Source: Botryosphaeria dothidea
Lineage: Eukaryota > Ascomycota > Dothideomycetes > Botryosphaeriales > Botryosphaeriaceae
Direction of reading: 5' to 3'
Length of the DNA: 64,000 bases
Assembly: GCA_011503125.2 (NCBI GenBank)
Contig: WWBZ02000016.1
Coordinates: 558,001 to 622,000, forward strand
In this document: positions 23,157 to 34,890 of the stretch, piece by piece
How positions within the stretch are numbered: position 1 is the stretch's first letter
Layout: every line of letters begins with the position of its first letter
Position numbers and translations under genes: made by a program
The notes under the pieces: model-generated
What the model saw: the letters and a program-made list of their open reading frames with translations, nothing else
Databases searched by the model: none
What the model was told of the DNA's origin: nothing

Positions 23157-23456
23157 TTGGCCGTCACGGACAAAGAGGATTGTAATCTTCACTTCGATTT
23201 AGCTATGGTCAAAGCAATGCGTAACTGGTCCAAAAAGCGTCGATTTTTCATAACCAAATCTGGCTACTTTGGACTGGGATCGGCAATTCTCGAGCCTGAA
23301 GACCATGTAGTTGCATCCGCAGCCATAGAAGTGTCGCAGATCCTTCGAAATTACAGGCGGTTCGAAAGGCTTTGTGGGGAATGCTTTTTCTATGGGATCA
23401 TGAAAGGGGAGGCTTTCAACGGGGACGCCGAGCGTACGCCATTTTTCATCCGATGA
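23157..23456 (+). pseudogene. relic of a heterokaryon-incompatibility (HET) protein C-terminus
   Basis: A 99-codon frame without a proper start reads KRRFFITKSGYFGLG, ILEPEDHVV, then LCGECFFYGIMKGEAF, ending shortly after. This order (RRFF-x-T-x-x-GY-x-GLG, then a P-x-D-x-V turn, then GECY-x-HGIMDGEA) is the characteristic C-terminal end of many fungal HET-domain proteins. The stretch between the two motifs, normally a conserved hydrophobic strand pair with PFVLR, is degenerate. The N-terminal HET domain (several hundred residues) is absent upstream. I read it as a truncated, decaying copy. A short functional protein is less likely. Confidence 0.6.
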
Positions 23457-23876
23457 AGATTTCCGCATCAAATCCTTACACGATAAACTTCTTGACTGGG
23501 CTGTCCAGCCAGGCGAGCACAAGCCCGAAAGGAATGCCCGGTGTCAACGGTCATGAAAAGACTGCCAGTCATGGGTAATGGAAAGGGCGGGCTGGAAAAG
23601 AACAGATGAAAATGGAACACGGAGAATTCTTGACCACTTGTAGAGCACTTCTTGGATCACCTTGTTTGATAGATCGATTATCCTCTTTTTTTTTCTTTAG
23701 TAATCCGCTTCCACATCATACCTAGTCAGCATTCAGAAAATCCGGCCTTTGTGCTCCAGGCCAATGCCAGGAAATGAAAGGAAGGGGTTGTAGTTGATGT
23801 ACAGATCGTCGGCACAGCAAAGTAAATTACTAGAAGTATTTGTTTCTAGTTTATTGGTTAATAACCTTCCAAATAC
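23457..23876. other. intergenic, 3' flank of the WW/FF gene
   Basis: About 420 bases with T-runs near 23690. Nothing recognisable beyond the 3' flank. Confidence 0.45.
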
Positions 23877-25638
23877 TTATTCAGTCTTCTCGCCTTCTTT
23901 CTCTGCCATATCGCCTAGTTGCGCCCTCAGCCCATCCTTTCCCACCTTCATCGCCCTATTCAGCTCCTCCTCTTCTTCCCTTAGTCTTCCTTTTCCATAC
24001 GCCAGATCACGTCGCTGCCTTCTCTTCTCTTCCTGCACCCTTCGCTCACGCTCAGCCAAGGCCTTTTCTCTTCTCTCACGGTCTTTCTTCTTCCGCTCTG
24101 CTTCCTCGAGATCCTCAGCAGATTGCTCAGAAGTATCTGGAGCCGGGGGTAGCGTCGAAATAAATGCTTCGACCATCGGATCTCTGACCGAAGGTGCCAG
24201 GGAAATGAAGCGCAGATCTCGCAACAATACGGAAGGAAGGTTGGCCAAGGAGGTGGAGCGGTTGAGCTGCGTGACAGGGATGGATTTGAGGAGGGCGGAT
24301 AGGTCGGATTTGCGGGTGCTATCTGGGAGTTTGAGGCGATTGATATGCTCGCGGTACCATTTTTCCCTATCCTTGTCGAGGAGCTTCGTGTTCTTCATTT
24401 CGGGCTCCTTCTTGTATTTCCGGCGGAACTCAGGCCAGTAGAGTTTTGGTGTTGCGTGCTTTTGCAGGAAAGCGAGATAGGGAATGGAAGGGTCCTCCTT
24501 TGCAGCCTTTTCGCGCTGCTCCTTCAGAGCCTGTGCCTTGTCGCGTGACCATTCTTCCCAAGTTTCCTTACGGGCCTTCATGGTGGTTAGGGCAGTGTAA
24601 CGGTCGTCGTTAAGAATAAGGCCTTCCTCAATGATTTTGTCCCAGGTGGAGAAGGGGTTGCAGTTGTAATCGTCCAGCAATTCCTTGAATAACGCTTTGG
24701 AATCCTCTTCGGTCAACACAAGGCCTTCTGAGCCTTCTGGTAGATCCTCGTCACCGTCGCCATACTCGCCTGGATCAAGACCATAATCCTCACCCATGAC
24801 CTGGAGTTGCCATGCAATATCATCCTCGTCGAACTCGACGGCCTCATCTTCGCCATCCTCTCCTGTCTTCTGCCGCTTTGCAGGACCGTCTTCTTCTCCC
24901 TCTTCATCATCCGTGACCTCGACTTCTTCATACTCCTCACTGTCGTAGTCTCTTCGCACTGGTGCAGGCGTCACCGAGGGCCGCTCCCCACTTCCTTCAC
25001 GACCCTCAGCAGCCGCCAACTCAGCAGCCGCAGCCTGCTCGTCCTCGATATCGCTCGGCTCATCACGTTCTCTCCTTTCCTTCTTTTCGCGCTCGATGCG
25101 GTCGAATTCAATCACGCCTTTCATAACATCTGGCGGAAACTTCCAGAAGCTCTCCTTCGTCTCCGGATTGTGCACGAATCTCCGTCCTAGCTTCGTCTTG
25201 ACAAGGACCCAGGGCGCGCAGTCAGGTACAACATACTTGTGCTTGGGACGGTCCTCGGGATGGCGCCTGCGATCTTGATAACCATGGCCACCACGGAAGT
25301 TGCCTCTTCCGCCATGATGAGGTACGGGAAATTGTTGCTGGTATTGCGGAGGGAAGTCTGCCTGGAACGGGGCGCCAGAGAATGCGTTTGAAGGGTACGC
25401 ATGGTTTACGGGTGGTTGCGGTTGAACGGGTTCGGGGAGAGTTGCGGGGCGCTGGTAGGTAGACCTTTTGGTCTCGGCATGGTAGTAGTAGGTGTGACCT
25501 GCGACGGGTGTTAGCTGGGAAGGATGACCACATGAAGTGCAATTGCGCACCTGAGGGAGCCTTGTGCTCTGTCCAGCCCGGAGGCAGCGGCGGCGGGGCA
25601 GAGGCCGCCGGAGCGGGCTTGTAGGTCGATTTGAGCAT
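23877..25638 (-). CDS. WW/FF-domain protein, TCERG1 / S. pombe Dre4-like RNA-processing factor
   Basis: 569 aa from exons 25638-25551 and 25498-23877, joined by a 52-nt intron inside the first WW domain. WW1: LPPGWTEHKAPSGHTYYYHA (residues about 19-50, with STYQRP). WW2-like: PWVLVKTKLGRRFVHNPETK (about 118-150, with SFWKFPPDVM). An acidic region (about 165-250) follows, then FF domains: ALFKELLDDYNCNPFSTWDK...RYTALTTMKARKETWEEW (about 275-330) and a second, YLAFLQKHATPKLYWPEFRR (about 350-410). The C-terminus is a long Arg/Glu coiled coil. This layout is that of factors bridging RNA polymerase II CTD and the spliceosome (TCERG1/CA150, Prp40 relatives). Only two to three FF copies are visible, fewer than in animals. 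It is divergent from PRE9 (240 bp between starts). Confidence 0.85.
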
Positions 25639-25878
25639 GGCTTGCGGGAGTTGTTGTCGCGGAATGATGGAGGGCGGAAAGTTGGGCGATGATGCTTTCT
25701 GGTCTTGGCGCTCCAGCAGCGGCGGATCTACGCGTCGGAGCTTGCCTGGAGCTCAGCCATCACCACCACCTCCATCAACCAACAACCGCCCACACTCCTG
25801 CCGCACACCCATCCCACCTTGGCCCATCCATTCCGCCTCTGCTGCTTCCCGCCCAAACCCCAATAGCCGCTGCCCACC
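25639..25878. promoter_or_regulatory. shared divergent promoter (WW/FF gene / PRE9)
   Basis: Only 240 bases between start codons. No proteasome control element of the budding-yeast type was found; a C-rich, CACC-containing tract precedes PRE9. Confidence 0.45.
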
Positions 25879-26860
25879 ATGTCGCGGAGATACGATTCAA
25901 GAGTCAGCCGTCCCAAGCTTGCCTCGCTGGCCCGCCCGTAGCTCACTATCTTCAAACAGACGACCATCTTCTCGCCTGAGGGCCGCCTGTACCAGGTCGA
26001 ATATGCCCTTGAAGCCATTTCGCATGCCGGCACAGCTCTCGGTATCCTCGCACAGGACGGTATCGTGTTGGCCGCCGAGCGCAAGGTCACCAGCAAGTTG
26101 CTGGAGCAGGACACCTCCGCCGAGAAGCTGTACATTCTCAATGAGTGCGTTCCACTGTTCCAAGTCCATCACTCCGCCGTCACTAACATCCCGGGTTCTA
26201 GCAACATGATTTGCGCAGTAGCAGGCATGACGGCCGATGCCAACATCCTCATCAACTACGCTCGCCAGGCTGCCCAGCGCTACCTGTTGACCTACAACGA
26301 AGACATCCCGTGCGAGCAGCTGGTGCGCCGGCTATGCGATCTGAAGCAGGGTTACACTCAGCACGGTGGTCTGCGTCCGTTCGGTGTCTCCTTCATCTAC
26401 GCGGGCTACGACCCCCAGCGTCAGTTCCAGCTGTACCAGAGCAACCCATCCGGCAACTACGGCGGCTGGAAGGCCACCAGCGTCGGCGCCAACAACGCCA
26501 GCGCCCAGAGCTTGCTCAAGCAAGATTACAAGGAGGAGTGCGATCTGAAGGAGGCTTGTGGTCTGGCCGTCAAGGTGCTCAGCAAGACCATGGACTCAAC
26601 CAAGCTGAGCAGCGAGAAGAGTGCGTCTCCACATCTCATCCGCCCCCATCCGAAGGTGCATGCCTTTACTAACATCTTCATCAGTCGAGTTCGCCACCGT
26701 CGGCCGCACCAAGTCGGGTAAGATCTACCACCACCTGTGGGCCGCCGACGAGATCGACGCCCTGCTCAAGGAGCATGGCCTGGCCAAGCCCTCGGATTCG
26801 GAGACGACTGAGGAGCGAATGGGTACGGCGGGCTACGCGGAGAATAGGCCGGAGAGCTAG
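25879..26860 (+). CDS. PRE9: 20S proteasome subunit alpha-3 (PSMA4/Pre9)
   Basis: Alpha-ring subunit of the 20S core; alpha-3 contributes to the gate. Four exons (25879-25902, 25960-26144, 26202-26620, 26685-26860) give 267 aa. The first coding exon is only 24 nt (MSRRYDSR) with a GTCAGC donor. Exon 2 opens with [20 protein letters not shown], the alpha signature YSPxGR-x-x-QVEYA. Later come [59 protein letters not shown] and [12 protein letters not shown]. The subtype call rests on the [17 protein letters not shown] start and the [10 protein letters not shown] motif. A short acidic tail ends the protein. Confidence 0.96.
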
Positions 26861-29800
26861 ATGATTGGGTTTCTTGCACGGGCGGGCGCTTAAATCACGG
26901 ATTACGGGAATGTAATATACCTGCCTCTTCATGAGATTCCGATCCATTCACGACAACGACGCCGCGAATAGAGAGGTATAGATGCCTGATATGAATGCGG
27001 GTGATGCTAAAATGAAGACAAAATGATTCAGTGCAACATAAAATACCTGGCTGTCCTTCGCCTAAAACTTGCTCCTCTATTGTATGGACCTTGCCTACAA
27101 ACTCCGACTAACGAGGAAGCCTGGAACTGCCTTGGAATTATCCTCGCGATTCCAGCATTCGAGAGACTCGATCTTTTGATCTTAAGCAATCATTATACAC
27201 ATGCCCCCTCTCCATCACACCACCTTGATAAAAATCACCACGATCTCAAACCGTTGCTTAACACCACCCGCCGATGATGCTGCTGACCACGCCCACTTGG
27301 CGAAATACAGCCAACACTAACGCAGACGAAACCCGCCACGAGTCCGCGTCGAAACTTTGATCCACAGAAAACCTCTCCCCCCCCCCAAGCCTCCAGTTCG
27401 TGAGGCTGGGGTTCTTCACGGTTCAACCCGCCCCGCAAACCAGCCAGCCAAACCAAGGACTTTGTACGGGAGATCCTGACTTGCTACCTTCCCGTCTGCC
27501 AGCCTTGCACGCCGACCCAGTCTGACACGGAGTTGGCTGCGAGCGGCGGGAAAGGGAAGAGCAAGTAGTATGCATATATAATGGCGCAAAGCTCTTTGTT
27601 TGTGGTGATGGTTTGCAGTGGTTGGAGGAGGCTATTGGGGTGGCAGTGATGGGGTGTTTCTATAGGTCGGGTAGAGAGGTGGAGAGAGGTGTCACGGTGA
27701 GTGTTGATGCAGGGTTGGTAGCACGGGATTGATGGATGGGTGCACGAGGTCAAAAGAGCTGTGATTTCATGCACATGGCGTAATCTCTAAAGACATGGAG
27801 AGTCGAACAATTGGCGCACGAGGAAGGTGTATGTTTGCATGATGACGGATTTCTCTAAAGGGGTTATGAGAGAAGCACGAGTATGATACGTTTTCTTTTA
27901 CCGAGCAAGGGATAGAACCTACTTGCGACTAAACCGTTAAATAGTGTGTCAATCCACAGCATTTCTAACGTAGGAGAATCGTGCAGTGACCATCACGAGG
28001 GAATTACAACCCTAAAGACTTCATTTAATCAATGATAAAAAAGAGGTCGACTGTCGGGTCGTCTGCTTGAGCCCTCTGATAAAAAGGTGGAGCTTCACCA
28101 ATATTATCAACCTTGATCACCGACCATCAAACACGCATGCTGCCGACCAGTGTTGAATGAAAATGATGCTCTTACACATTACTCCCGACGTTATCCTCCG
28201 AATAGCGTCTCCAGATGAAAGCAGACCACTCCGCCGAGCTCTCTGCCAGCAGGTACCGTTGATGACAGTCTAAGCCAACTAAGCAGCAGACACAGTGCAT
28301 GATGACGATTTGAGATTCAAGTTTGAACTCAACTCTTCTTCACGCCCCATCACACTCATCCCCGAACCACGACCACGACCAGTGGGGCTGTCGTCTCCAC
28401 TTAATAGACGGAGGAAGTGCAGTAGATCTGCATCCAAGGTAATCATCAACTGTGGATTGGCTCCGTATGGCGGGCAGGTTAGGGAGGAGGGCGCGAGGGA
28501 GCAGAGAAGCAGCAGTGCAAATCGCGGACCGCAAGGCATACTGCGCTGCGGTATGGTATGCTTTGGCTGGGGGAGGTAGAATTGATGGTGGTGAATGGGA
28601 ATCATGTAGAATACGTGGATGGTATGAGTAGAGGCATGGGGCAGATACGCTGTGGGCACGGGTAGGTAGAGTATTGTGAGAACATACACGCGGATGGACT
28701 TTTCGAGAGCGCACGAGTGAGTGCGTAGAAGAAAAATCGAGAGGTCATGCGGCGAAACAGCTGGTTGTCATGGGTCGAAGAGCAGCTATGAGTAGGTTCA
28801 CGCGGACAACCAGTTGTGGTATAGCAGAAGTTCCAGTCATCAGCGGCCTCACTGAAGGCAATTGAATTCCGCTGAACTGTCCCTGCAAGGATTGCGGCTT
28901 TGCTAGGACACCCCCCAGATGCGGGACTTTCCCCGAGACCGGGATCCAAGCTTGTGATGTTGAGCAAGTCGATCACTGCAAGGGGCCCAGAAGATGGTGC
29001 GATAGTGGTAGAATGGCCTGCTGGTAAATGCCAAAAAAAAAAGACTTTGATTGGAGATGAGACTTGCGCAACAAGCCTGCCTATATCACCGTAACCCAGA
29101 GAACGAATTATTAGAACTTCAGTGATTTTGCAGTCTCCCGGGAGATCGTCGTTCTCGAAGTCAATACCCCATAAATATAAGGGAGGGTGCTACAGCCAAA
29201 TCCATAGTCAAGCCATACAGAGTTTAGATTTAAACTACTATGGGAAGCGGAAGCATCCATCCGGATGACTTTGCCATCAGAAATATATTGCATTTGCATC
29301 CAGACAAATGCTTCATCCCCTCATAAGGCAATGCCTGTTGAAGGTCATTGCCACCGTCCATCAACTGCAGCAACCCTCTGCAATTCTCTTCGTCGAGAAC
29401 ACCGAAAGTCCACGTAGATATTAAAAACCCAATGTACGTGAGGCGCACATTAGAAAGGTCAACGCCGCATGCGTGTGTGATTGGCTCTAATGAGGGGCCA
29501 CCCCTACCTTCCATTTATGCTTTCTGCCCCAGTTGCTGGGTCATTTGTGTCCAGAACAGAGCAAGAGATCGGCGGCGCGAACAAAAGTTCCTGCAAACCT
29601 ACACATTGAATGATTGGATAATGAGGAAAAGTGATCCATGATAAATAATCACAATTTCGGTTGTCCAGGCCTTCCGATGTACGATTGGTTCATTCAGTAT
29701 CCCTGCTGAAGGAGCTGCGCAGTGTCAGATGCTCCGTCGAGTCTTGACCGGGTTTGGCGCAAACTCAATGTCAGTGGTATGGATTTATTGCTAATTTTCA

Positions 29801-32800
29801 AAGTGATAAGTTCAATCGCAGGCTCCATGTGGTGCACTGCACTGCCAGTGGATCGACACGGTGGACAGAACTGACAGGAATTCCTGAAAGGATGCAATAT
29901 ACGAGCAAGGAAAGCGACGGACGAGAGAACAAATCACAGAAGCGGAGCGGACGCAGAAAAGCGAGATACTCCGCAGCAAATACAGGATGCGGCGCGAACA
30001 CTAACGTTTGAAGTTGGTTTGCTGAGCAAAGAGCGACGTATGCAGTCAGGACTCTGCAGCTTGCATCCGGGTTCTCCAGACGGGCAGGCAGAGGCAAGCA
30101 TACCCAAGCCGGGGAAGCGCGGGCCCCATCCTTCGGCTGCTGCAGCAAGGCATGTGAGGAAAGTAGTGCTGTGGGTCATGGGGTTCGGTAAACCTGATGC
30201 CTTACTGCCTGGGAGGACGCCCAGTCATCGGTGCAGCAGTAGCAGCTATCAGATAGAGGCCCAACCGAAGAAAAAGCAAAATAGTCGAAACCTCTAGGGG
30301 ACGTCGAAATAAGACATCCAAAGGCCACTTGTGACGAAGCTAGTCGGCTTTAGTGGCTACGAGTTCCCGCAATTCTCGTGCCAACACTGGCTCGCTTGCT
30401 CACGTACCCCCGGCATCCTCAAGCCAACGGTGATCGGCATTCATGCACCGGGAAGGAGAAACCGGCAATCTCCTCCACTAGCAACGTCCCCGGTCGCGTC
30501 CCCTGGCTAGCAGGTAACTTGGATCTCCACAGATGTTAAAGCTTCAAAGGCGAGCTGCTGCACTTAGCCTTATTGGCTGGACTTTTGCACCGAGAAGCTG
30601 AGGGCGGGACATACGCGTGGCCACTCGGGGAGGTTACTGTCGGAAGATGAGGGGCCAGCGCAACACCATGCACGTGGCGAACCCCCTGATCTTCTGCTTG
30701 GTGAGGTCTTAGCCAGGCTGCCATGTGGGTGTCGCATCCGTTAATTGGATCCTGCACATTATTGGGAGGTGACTGCAAGAACATTCGCGGACCAGCACGA
30801 GCTGTGCCTCGTTCCAGAAACATGGCTCCGAGACAGTAGGGTCGCACAGCATACGACGAACGTCTTCGCGCAATCTGTCTTTGTTTAGCCCTTCGTATCA
30901 GCGCAATTGTCCGATGCAAAGCTCAGGGACAGCGATTCATGAAACGAGCCCTTGCTCTTGCAGCATGCAGTTCACGGGCCTGCGTCATTTTGAAATGGAG
31001 ACGTAGTGTTCGAGAAAACGTGCGGTGATCGCCCAGAGGGCGGGCTGCGAAGAGTGTAAATTTGGAAAAGCATGGAGATGTGGAGACATGATGGAGGAGG
31101 CGTGCAGCGTGCACCACGAGGCTTGCAGGGGCTTGGCGCTTTGGGCACGTTGTCCAAATGAACTTTGTCGTACAGTGACCGGTCATTCCGGGTAGCGGGA
31201 AAAGGAGCAATAGACAGCGGGCGCGCTTCATACCAATAGGATTGACAGCAGGCAGCGTTGCGGTGCATTGGGTCCGTGGCGGTGGGGAGCGTTTGCTGGA
31301 ATGGGACGCAGGCTCAGCCGTTAAATGACAAGCGGTTGACACACGCCTATAGAATCGCGGCCCCGGCCATTGATCGTCGGCGGACATAAAAAGGAGCTGG
31401 CAGATATTCCCGAGCACATGCGTGTGAAACGAGTCTTTTCCCGGGCGCGACAGTCAGCTGAGGGCTTCCAGAAAGAAAAAGCAAATGCACGATAGGGAAG
31501 GCTCGCTCGCTAAGGCATGACGAGCAGGACCTGCATTGGCGTCGGCAGCTGGTGGCTCTCATCTCTCGCAGCCAACGGATGAAGGGACTTGGACGACGTA
31601 AGATCGGCCCTACGCGCACTCGTATTGGTGGGCAAATGAAACAAGAGGGCCGGTCAGAGACCTTGTCTCGCGTGACGAGAGCTGAAGGATGGTGAGCAGC
31701 CCACATAAGCGACGCGTGGGAGTGGGCGAAGTGCGCATGATGGGCCTCCTGTTCCCAGGCTCCCGGGCCCAGCACATGGCAGGTTCAGGGCTGACGATCC
31801 AGCAGCTCGTCTAGGGGTTCGGTCGGTGGTGTTGGACCGAAGTTGGGATGACGGCAGACCTTGCTCCACCGCGCCCGGCACAGAGGCACGAGGGGCACGC
31901 AGAGGGCAGCTGGAGGGGTGGAATTCCGCGGCGGGAGGGCCATGGACAGGCGGTGTCCCTGGCGGGGGGCGTCGAGAGCGCGATCGGCTGTGGACTCGGC
32001 GCCACGAGATGAGATGATTTCATTCAGCCCTGCGGCGGGCGGCGGGTGGAGGGTGGGCCAAGGGCCGGGCTGGGGCTTGGCCCATGGCGAGGAGCGAGGC
32101 GGCGGCGGCAGTGTCGAGGCCCTTGGGCGGGAGTTGGGCGAGATGCGGCACAGCTGGTGGGACAGTGCGGCTCCTGCAGGTGGTGGCGTTGGCGGGCTGC
32201 AGCGAGACGGTTTGGGCGAAGCGGATCAGCAGGCGTTGCTTCTGGAAGGGTGGAAGGCGTGGAGATTGGCCCAGCACAGACGAAGGACAGTTCTGACGGT
32301 CGGCTCGGGCGGGAGACGCTGTTTCAGGGCCACACGTGGAGGCGCTCGATGCTGCGGGCTTCCATGGCGACTGGCGGGCGGGCGGGCGGGCGTGTGGGCG
32401 AGTGCCTGCGTGGGCGGCGACGCTGCCTGCTGCGACGCGATCACCACGACCCGAATCTTCATGCGGCGGAGTCTCGCACATATTGCGCACAGCAGATCCG
32501 CGCGCCGCGCGATCGGAGATATACACTCTGGATGAGCGGCGCCGCGGCTTGCGACCATCGCTCGCTGGCGACCTCTGGCCAGAGCTGGGGCCCTAAGCTG
32601 CGAAGCGCACCCCTGCGTCTCCTAACCCTACATAGAGCGCCCTCTCTACAACACTAGGGCCGTCTTTTGGCCATACGCTTTCCGCCCTCCTGCAGGCCAC
32701 CGCGCCCGTTTCACTCTCGCACCCACCGCTCACCCTACAAACGTCGCGCCTCCCGCTCGCAGCCCCGAAGGCATCGCTCGCTCCTCGCTACTCTGCCTCC

Positions 32801-32918
32801 AGAGCCCGCAGCGACGCCTCTCAGCACCACGACTCCTCCATTGCACTCCAGGGGCCGAGCCCCAAGCTGATGCACCCAACACCCCGTTGCGGATGATTCC
32901 TTCGCCAACGCCGTCTCA
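26861..32918. other. 6-kb gene-poor region upstream of the YANK kinase
   Basis: No frame here shows a family feature, and no tRNA, rRNA or snRNA could be recognised. 27,000-30,300 is of ordinary composition with many stops. 31,800-32,650 is strikingly GC-rich, so frames are open on both strands (224 codons on +, 168 on -), but the products are Arg/Gly/Ala low-complexity. A G/C tetranucleotide run (GCGG/GGGC) occurs near 32,380-32,400. The last part must be the kinase promoter and 5' UTR. Confidence 0.5.
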
Positions 32919-34890
32919 ATGGGCAATTCGAGCGGGAAGCCGGTAGTCTTTACCGACGAAGGTGCGTCCACAGCCCTCGACCGACGGCAGGACGGCCTCG
33001 CTGCCCCAGCCTGTGCCTCTGCCCCTCCCACCGCCAGTTCTGCTGACCCCGCCCAGTCAACCTCAACCACTTCCGCCTGCTTCGAGTCGTCGGCAAGGGC
33101 GCCTTCGGCAAGGTCCGCATCGTCGAGCGCAAGGACACCGGTCTGACGTTCGCGTTGAAGTACATCCGCAAAGATGAAGGTCCGCAGCCTCGACCCGCGC
33201 TAGACAACCCCCATGCTGATGCTGTGTAACAGTTGTGCGGTCCGAGAGCGTGCGCAACATCATTCGAGAGCGCCGCATGCTGGAGCACCTCAACCATCCC
33301 TTCCTTTGTAACCTGAGATACAGTTTCCAGGACATTGAGTACCTGTGTGTTCCCCGCCCCGGTGTACTGCCCGCCCCGGCTGACTCCCGTCCCTGCAGCT
33401 ATATCGTAGTAGACCTAATGAATGGCGGCGATCTACGCTTCCACATCTCGCGCAAGACCTTCACCGAGGACGCCGTCCGCTTCTGGATCGCCGAGCTGGG
33501 TTGTGCCCTGCGCTACATCCACAGGCAAGGCGTCGTGCACCGCGATGTCAAGCCCGACAATGTCTTGCTTGATTCGGAGGGACACGTGCATTTGGCCGAC
33601 TTTGTAAGACATTTCCCCGCCGTCGCTGCGTTCCCGGCAACGCTGACCAATTCAGAACGTTGCTTCCGATTTCACTCCCGCGAAACCGTTGACGAGCAAG
33701 TCGGGCACTCTGGCCTATCTAGCCCCCGAAGTCTACGAGGGCAAAGGCTACTCATGCGAAGTTGATTGGTGGTCTTTGGGCGTGCTTTTCTACGAGTGCA
33801 TTTACAACAAGGTACGGCCTCGGTGGCACAGCTGGCGCTAGGCTTGGTTGCTAACAAAGTGCAGCGTCCCTTCGAAGCAAGATCGCACGAAGAGCTCTCC
33901 CAGAAAATCCAGAAGGCCGAAGTCCCGTACCCTGTGACCAGCCCTCCGGTCTCCATGCCCTGTCTGCATGCGATCAGCTCGCTGCTCGAGAAGGACAGGC
34001 GGAAGAGAATTGGCGCCATAAGCTTCGAATCCTTCACCGACAATCCTTTCTTCCGTCCCTTGGAATTCGAAGCTCTGGAGCGTAAAGAGATTGAACCGGT
34101 CTTCATGCCATCGAGCGATAAGACAAATTTCGATGCCACGTATGACCTGGAAGAACTCTTGTTGGAGGAGGCACCGCTTGAGGCACGCGCACGGAGGCAG
34201 AAACCCCGTGAGGCCTTGAAGGAGGACGCTACTGAGCAGGAGATCCGCGCAGAGGAGCTGCACAAGATGATCGAGACTCTGTTCGAGCCCTTCAATTACA
34301 CAACCGTGGCAGCGGAGCGCGCGCCCGTGGTTACCCAGGATGGTGGCACTCCCACTTCGACCGAGACGCCATCTTCGGAGTGGCCACGCCCCAAGTCCTC
34401 GTCCAAAGCCTGCGACGACGGCCATCAATTAGTGCCCACCACAACCAATCCCGGCCATCAGCCCCGGAACATCACCCAGTCGAGATCCACGACTCAGTCG
34501 CCTAACGGCTCGCCTCCAATTCCGACCGCTAACCTTGCACCATCCAGCCACCCTGTCCAGAATCCTGACCAGTTCGACCCGCACGCTGACCCGACGATAC
34601 CTGTTTCTTACAGCAGACCGATCAACCGGCAAAGAGGTAGCACACGCAGCACTAGCATGGGAGGTGGCGTCCAGGTCGTGCTCAACGAAACTGGGAGCTG
34701 GTCGGACATGGCCAACCAGAGCTCGTCTATGGTCACTCCGAAGCCAGACGTGACCGATCCCAACGCGCAGAAGCCGTCTGGTATGCTTGGATTTTTGAGC
34801 CGGAAGAAGGGCAGGGATAGGAGCCCGAAAGCGAAAGAGAGGGGAGTGCTGGGTAAGGAAGGTGCTAGGGTTGTTATCAGCCAGGGTTAG
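32919..34890 (+). CDS. Ser/Thr protein kinase, AGC group, YANK/STK32 family
   Basis: Six exons (32919-32961, 33057-33179, 33233-33344, 33399-33603, 33656-33811, 33865-34890) give 554 aa. Gly2 in MGNSSGKP fits N-myristoylation, as in human STK32. The kinase domain runs from about residue 20 to 290: Gly loop GKGAFGKV, Lys in [28 protein letters not shown], catalytic loop VHRDVKPDN, a DFN in place of DFG (normal for YANK kinases), [20 protein letters not shown] and [10 protein letters not shown]. Immediately after the kinase domain, [20 protein letters not shown] matches the YANK-specific C-lobe extension. The tail (about 350-554) is disordered, Ser/Pro/Thr-rich, and ends in a basic [15 protein letters not shown] stretch. 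Exon 2 ends with a weak GTCCGC donor. Membrane association is inferred; substrates are unknown. Confidence 0.92.

Noticed and set aside
23361..23372. GGTTCGA resembling a tRNA B box
   Set aside because: No CC at the end, no A box or cloverleaf; lies inside the HET-type relic frame.
29230..29514. 94-codon minus-strand frame with protein-like composition (GVLDEENCRGLLQLMDGG)
   Set aside because: Looks somewhat coding, perhaps a gene relic, but no family, no splice partners and no start context could be supported.
31861..32535. 224-codon plus-strand frame upstream of the kinase
   Set aside because: Explained by very high GC; both strands are open and products are Arg/Gly/Ala low-complexity.
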